Assembly (NCBI GenBank): GCA_013416795.1
Contig: RQSC01000892.1
Location: 1-55,487, forward strand
Source: Prasinococcaceae sp. CCMP 1430
Lineage: Eukaryota; Prasinodermophyta; Palmophyllophyceae; Prasinococcales; Prasinococcaceae
DNA: 55,487 nucleotides
Direction of reading: 5' to 3'
How positions within the stretch are numbered: position 1 is the stretch's first letter; each line of letters begins with the position of its first letter. This document shows positions 51,480-55,487 of the stretch, in pieces. The notes beneath the pieces were generated by a model that made no database searches, was not told where the DNA came from, and worked only from the letters and a program-made list of their open reading frames with translations. The position numbers and the translations under genes are program-made.

Positions 51480-52230
51480 ATGGCGACCAGCGGCGGCGAT
51501 GACAAAGCCTTTGAGGTGGTGTGCACGGGTGCCGCGCTGCGCCTCGCTAAGGGATGGCTAGGCGGTGCAGAGGGCGAGGACGAGGATGACGTCGTCGACG
51601 ACAGCGCGCACATTGAGGCGCGCCAGGCGCGGCTCGGGCTGGGCGCCAAGTACCTGCCACACAACGCCGCCGTGCAGGATCCGCTGCGGCGAGTGCTCGG
51701 AAAGCACGCCAAGGTGCGTGGGCGCGCGCGCATGTCTCAGCCTTGAGCCCTCACACACAGCCCAGGCGCAGCATTGCCCCCCTTCCTTCTCCCACCGCCC
51801 GCCCCGGACCCTTGCGTGACACCCCTGACGGTGCAACCCCCCCACACCCCCCGCGGCCCCACCATGCCATGCCACGCCAGAAAACGAGGGAGCGACGAGC
51901 AGCAGAGGAGGCTGAGGCGGCTGGACAACAAGGTGTGATTCCTATGCGCATGGGCTGGAGGTGCGAGCGAACATGCGGCGTGCGTGTCGACACTGACATC
52001 AGTCGTGCTTGCGCCCCGCGCGCATCGCAGGTGAGAGCGACAGCGAGGACGAAGCTCACGAGAGTCGCGCGGCTGCGCTCGCCAGGGGTGGCCGCACCAG
52101 GAAGGGCAAGCACCCGCGCCGCGCGGCAGCTGACGACCTGCTCGCGGCGGTGCCAACCGCGGCGAGCAAGAAGCGCAATAAGAAGAAGCGGCGAATGCAG
52201 CAGCAGCTGCATCCACAGGCGTCTCAGTAA
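51480..52230 (+). CDS. Small nuclear-type basic protein, DUF3245-like
   Basis: Exons 51480-51713, 51881-51932 and 52031-52230, with phases matching (CAC GCC AAG|gtgcgt; CAA G|gtgtga). The conserved part is 'LRLAKGWLGG' followed by an acidic stretch, then 'RQARLGLGAKYLPHNAAVQD' and 'LRRVLGKHAK', which corresponds to the W-L-P ... R-L-G-L-G-A signature I associate with DUF3245. The C-terminal half is charged ('GESDSEDEAHESRAAALARG') and ends in a Lys/Arg-rich, probably nucleolar-targeting tail ('SKKRNKKKRRMQQQL'). About 160 residues in total. Function unknown; composition suggests RNA or ribosome-assembly association, which is inference. The stop is 21 bp from that of the converging FAM13-like gene. 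Confidence 0.65.
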
Positions 52231-52251
52231 CTTTTATGTGACCAGTGCGCG

Positions 52252-55161
52252 TCAGCGTCGAGCGGCCGCGCGCGCTGCGCGGCCCTGGGCCCCGCTGTGA
52301 GCGCGACCTCTGGCAGCGCTTGGCGTGTAGTCGCGAATGTCACTGTCGGAGTCGCCAGACTCGAGCCCCGACTGCGAGTCCGAGCTGCCATCGGTGTCAG
52401 AACCTGAGCCACAGCCTCGGTCAGAGCCTCGACGCGCCTGGCGAACCTCGCCGGCTCTCCGAACCCTCCGCGTCTGTCCCTCGGCCTTTGCCCGTCTGCG
52501 CACACCCATGTCCGAGTTGGTGGGGCTAGGCGTGCGAGTTCGCCCAGCCTCAGTCGGCGGAGTACTCATGTCTGCTTTCGCGCCCTTGCCGTGGCCTGCG
52601 CTGTGGTTGAGTCTCGCGCGCTTGTCTCTGTCGTGGGTGGCACCCCCCGTCTCTTGCGCGAGCGTGTCGCGGCCAGATCCAATCCACCACGCCGTTGGCG
52701 GACCACGCTTGCGCTTGCTGCGCAGCGGCGCATGCGCGACTCGCCTCAGCGTGCCGGGCGACGGCTTCGTCGCCTCCCGCTGCGAAATGTATGCGGGAGC
52801 CGACGCATCGTTGCCCTCCTCGCCCAACGCGCCTGCTACAGATGAGCTGTCCCGAGCGTGCTCTGCAGGCGCACGCCGGTGCGCACGCGCGTCTGCCGTC
52901 GTGCTGTCCTCTTCGGCCGAGCGACGCTCCGAGCACGCAACGCCGCGGGACGCAATGACCTCAGCATCGCAAGCCCCGGCTCGCTCAGATTGATGCCGAC
53001 AATCTGTTCCACTTTCATCGGGTGTATCGCCCTGCTCGCACGCGTCGGCCCCACTGGGCGTCTGCGCTCTGACGAGCTCGGCACCATCCTCTCCTGCGCC
53101 CGGATCGCTACCAGCTGCCATCTCTGGCACTCGAGCGGTTGCGGGCGCCTCTTCTTCACCAGGTGTATTGACCGGAGTTGCCACGACGGCAGCGTCACCG
53201 CACGCTTGCGAGGGCACGCCCGTCGTGCCCGATCCGGGCAGTTGCTCATCGGTTGCCACTGGCCATTGCAATGCAGGCGATTCCTCCGCGGCCGAGATTG
53301 ACGGGAGGGGGGGTAGCTCATCGGCGAGTGGGACGCCCACTGCGACGCCGATACTTGTGCGCGGCTGCACCTGTGGCGAGCACGGCGAAGAGGCCACCGG
53401 CTGCTGCAGCCGCAGCGACGGCGCAAGCTGCTGCTGCTGCTGTTGCTGCTGAAGTGGAGGCGATGACTCCGGCAACTCTTTGGCTCTGCGCCAGTGTTGG
53501 GCACCGGCACTGGTGCTGCTAGGTCCATCGCGCGTCTCGCCAGCAACGTAAAAAGTGCCTAGCAGGCCGTGCGCCGCCCTAGAGCTCCCGGCGTGCGGCT
53601 GGCGCGACGCCGCGCACTTCTGGGGCAGCTCCTGCTCATGCGTTGGGGGAAGTGGTAGATCCGCAATCGCCTCGCCTTCCTTGACACCCTCGCCGAAGTG
53701 CACCCGCATACGCCGACGCACACTCCCATTTCGCTTGAGGATACTTTTGCCTGCTGCTGCTGCGTCGCTCGGTGACGCGCATCCCGCTGGCCCAACCTCT
53801 CTCGCTGGCGAGCCCGTCGACATGTGTGCCGAGGCACATGCAGACGCAGGAGAAGTGCGCGACGGAGAAAGCGCCACCGCCGCGCTCTGCTGACTGGCGC
53901 CATGGCGCTGAGGAGACGAAAGTTGCCTGGACGACGCCGAGGTGCGCGCCTGTGCCTGCTGCACCGCGTACGCGCTCTGATTCGAAGGCGCCGGGGGGCG
54001 CTGCGCCGAGAGCGGCCCGCCAGCGCTTGGCGAGGCGTACGAGGACGACTCGAGGCGCTGCTTGAGGAGGCCCCACTCGTTGAAAAGCTCGTTGATATCC
54101 TTTGGCACGTCTGCAAGCGCAGCCTTCCTGCCGTGCGCCTTCTTGAAGTCATGCTCGAATTGCTTGATCCGCCCTTTCAAGAGGAACGCTTTGCGCAAGT
54201 CGGCGAGCGCAGGTGCGGTGAGCTGCGAGCGCAAGAGGTGTTCGTAGCGGACCTCGGCCGCGCAAGCGCGGCCCTCCAGTGCGGCGAGGCGCGCGGCGAC
54301 CTCGCTCTGGTAACACTGCTGTTTCCCCGGCATGGGTGCGGGCGGCAGCACCTCGCGCTCGCTGTACCTGCCGGCAGCGTGCGCACGTGTGCGGGCCTGC
54401 GACTGCGCAGCGCCATCGCGGGCGCCACGGGGTAGCAGCCGCCGGACGCCGCGCTCGAGCGACACCGGTGCGGTGCCGATGCGCGGCGAGTCGAAATGGC
54501 CAAGCTCTTCGTCGCACTCCAGCTGAAGCGGGTCGCATCGGTCTGTGGGTGCGCCGCTGGCGTGCCCTGGTGGTGAAGATGATGCGCGCGACGCGGGCTG
54601 GCCACCATCCGGTGTGCGCACCCCCTGTGGCGGGCTCAGCGGTTCCTCGCGCGAGGCCGGTGTGTCTGCTCTGCAGGTGCCTGCCCCTCGGTCGAGGGCA
54701 CGCACGGCACCGATGGCATCCGCGCGAGCCTGCGGCGCGGCGCAGGGCGTCCGCAACACGATCGTGAGACCATTGGGCAGCTTCTTCGCGGCGGCCGCTG
54801 CCGCCGTCGCGCTGCCGGGCGCGACAGTGGGCGGGCGCGGCGGTGGCGGCGTAACCTGAACGTGGGACGCCCCCATCGCCCGCACGGCGCCCATTCGCCC
54901 GCCTGTGCCCACAGGACTCGCGCTCAACGTGCTGTCTGCATCGGCGTTGGCGTCGGCGTCGGCGAAGAGGGCGCCGTGGCGCCTCTCCTGTTTGCCAATC
55001 ATCGCGTGCGCTGCGGCCGCTGCATCGCCGGCGGGGTCGGTGAAGCGCAGCGCGCCTTTTGGGCGGCGCATGGCCGGGGGCGGGCAACACCCCACCCCAC
55101 CCCTTGCGCGCGCTCTGGCGTGCGCGCGCCCTGGCGCCCGCAGGAGCGGGACGCGGGACAT
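52252..55161 (-). CDS. Large disordered protein with FAM13-like helix and PP1-type RVxF motif
   Basis: A single frame of about 970 residues from the ATG at 55161 (ATG at 55071 also possible). Most of it is disordered Ser/Pro/Ala/Gln-rich sequence, including a Gln run from CTG repeats (about 53430-53455) and an Asp-Ala repeat near the N-terminus. One folded piece stands out: 'LKGRIKQFEHDFKKAHGRKA' followed by 'DINELFNEWGLLKQRLE' (about 54050-54200), which resembles the short helical domain of FAM13A-type proteins (K/R-x-x-I/L-x-x-F-E-x-x-F...GR). Further on, 'KSILKRNGSVRRRMRVHFGE' contains RVHF, a fit to the PP1-docking RVxF motif in a SILK/RVxF arrangement. The C-terminus is basic then acidic Ser/Asp-rich. 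Likely nuclear or cytoskeletal; function unknown. Confidence 0.65.
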   Translation of the reverse strand: MSRVPLLRAPGRAHARARARGGVGCCPPPAMRRPKGALRFTDPAGDAAAAAHAMIGKQERRHGALFADADANADADSTLSASPVGTGGRMGAVRAMGASHVQVTPPPPRPPTVAPGSATAAAAAAKKLPNGLTIVLRTPCAAPQARADAIGAVRALDRGAGTCRADTPASREEPLSPPQGVRTPDGGQPASRASSSPPGHASGAPTDRCDPLQLECDEELGHFDSPRIGTAPVSLERGVRRLLPRGARDGAAQSQARTRAHAAGRYSEREVLPPAPMPGKQQCYQSEVAARLAALEGRACAAEVRYEHLLRSQLTAPALADLRKAFLLKGRIKQFEHDFKKAHGRKAALADVPKDINELFNEWGLLKQRLESSSYASPSAGGPLSAQRPPAPSNQSAYAVQQAQARTSASSRQLSSPQRHGASQQSAAVALSPSRTSPASACASAHMSTGSPAREVGPAGCASPSDAAAAGKSILKRNGSVRRRMRVHFGEGVKEGEAIADLPLPPTHEQELPQKCAASRQPHAGSSRAAHGLLGTFYVAGETRDGPSSTSAGAQHWRRAKELPESSPPLQQQQQQQQLAPSLRLQQPVASSPCSPQVQPRTSIGVAVGVPLADELPPLPSISAAEESPALQWPVATDEQLPGSGTTGVPSQACGDAAVVATPVNTPGEEEAPATARVPEMAAGSDPGAGEDGAELVRAQTPSGADACEQGDTPDESGTDCRHQSERAGACDAEVIASRGVACSERRSAEEDSTTADARAHRRAPAEHARDSSSVAGALGEEGNDASAPAYISQREATKPSPGTLRRVAHAPLRSKRKRGPPTAWWIGSGRDTLAQETGGATHDRDKRARLNHSAGHGKGAKADMSTPPTEAGRTRTPSPTNSDMGVRRRAKAEGQTRRVRRAGEVRQARRGSDRGCGSGSDTDGSSDSQSGLESGDSDSDIRDYTPSAARGRAHSGAQGRAARAAARR

Positions 55162-55487
55162 GTTGAGCGGGAGGGCATGCGGGCGCTTTCGCCCACGCGA
55201 ATCCAAGCGCGCCGTTTCCCGCCAAATTTGCCTCGCCCTGATCGCGGTTCGCGGCACTTCGATGTTTGGGATAATTAATTAGGGTCAATTTCGGCCGCAG
55301 GGTCTATGTACAGGTGCAGTGTACCATCAGATGGTACCATAGCTAGCTTACATACCATCCTGATGGTACAGGTGCAGGCAGGCCCAGGCCCCGGCGCAGG
55401 CCATGCGATGCCACGCGATGCCACGCATGCGCGTGCGCCGTGCCATGCAGCGCCGGGCGCGGGCACGCGGCCGCGCGCGAGACGGCG
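55162..55487. promoter_or_regulatory. Upstream region of FAM13-like gene with two palindromes
   Basis: It includes an AT-rich island (about 55255-55345) with TAATTAATTAGGG, two TACCATC/GATGGTA palindromes (55322-55336, 1-nt spacer; 55353-55368, 2-nt spacer) separated by AGCTAGCT, and short GATGCCACGC repeats (about 55408-55430). A promoter role is inferred. Confidence 0.5.

Noticed and set aside
1-55487. CRISPR arrays, bacterial operons, ribosome binding sites, rRNA or tRNA genes
   Set aside because: No regularly spaced repeats with unique spacers, no Shine-Dalgarno pattern, and no tRNA or rRNA sequence that I could recognise by eye; a tRNAscan run would be needed to exclude tRNAs fully.

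Overview
The window is nuclear DNA from a eukaryote. It is very GC-rich, almost every gene has family-level relatives known only from eukaryotes (Snu23, SHQ1, DXO/Rai1, PANK4, TMEM63/OSCA, ASPM, CCDC180, PAQR, GT15), and I can place about 20 short spliceosomal introns (roughly 80-320 bp) by matching reading-frame phase, conserved protein junctions and GTGCGT...CAG borders. Pro-Ser spacers of the PPSPPP type, ciliary/spindle proteins, a plastid-type glutathione peroxidase, several sulfotransferases and about one gene per 2-3 kb suggest a flagellated alga. A haptophyte, perhaps a pavlovophyte, is my best guess; this is inference only. Quality limits: a 340-base N run (40107-40446) and single n at 2330, 10023 and 19230.

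Layout. 1-5.2 kb: Elongator-like protein (+, tentative), RNase H-like protein (-), DXO/Rai1 decapping exonuclease (+), MESH1 hydrolase (-). 5.2-10.6 kb: GT15 mannosyltransferase (-), signal peptide peptidase-like protease (-), a Pro-rich secreted protein (+) running into a second ORF (+). 10.7-19.9 kb: TMEM63/OSCA channel (-), RluA-type pseudouridine synthase (+), EamA/DMT transporter (-), Snu23/ZMAT2 splicing factor (+). 20-25.2 kb: unknown coiled-coil protein (-), SHQ1 (+), PAQR receptor (-). 25.8-26.2 kb: an RCC1-like fragment (+). 26.3-38.5 kb: CCDC180 (-) head-to-head with ASPM (+), then PANK4 (-). 38.9-41.3 kb: TPR protein (-) and glutathione peroxidase (+). 42.2-48.9 kb: three sulfotransferases (-, -, +). 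49-55.2 kb: Cys-rich exon (-), beta-helix protein (-), DUF3245-like protein (+), FAM13-like protein with an RVxF motif (-).

How genes relate. Genes are packed as divergent and convergent pairs, with convergent stops as little as about 60 bp apart. The CCDC180/ASPM pair (cilium and spindle pole) shares about 250 bp of upstream DNA and may be co-regulated. GT15 and the sulfotransferases would all act on secretory-pathway glycans.

The most notable finding is the glutathione peroxidase. Its open frame is interrupted by one TGA exactly where the catalytic Cys/selenocysteine belongs, and 17 nt after its stop codon there is a hairpin with a SECIS-like tandem G.A core. Together these suggest a selenoprotein, possibly in the thylakoid lumen. 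Also unusual: a Snu23 whose zinc finger has lost ligands, a RluA intron flanked by a perfect 12-bp direct repeat, and three TACCATC/GATGGTA palindromes in intergenic DNA.
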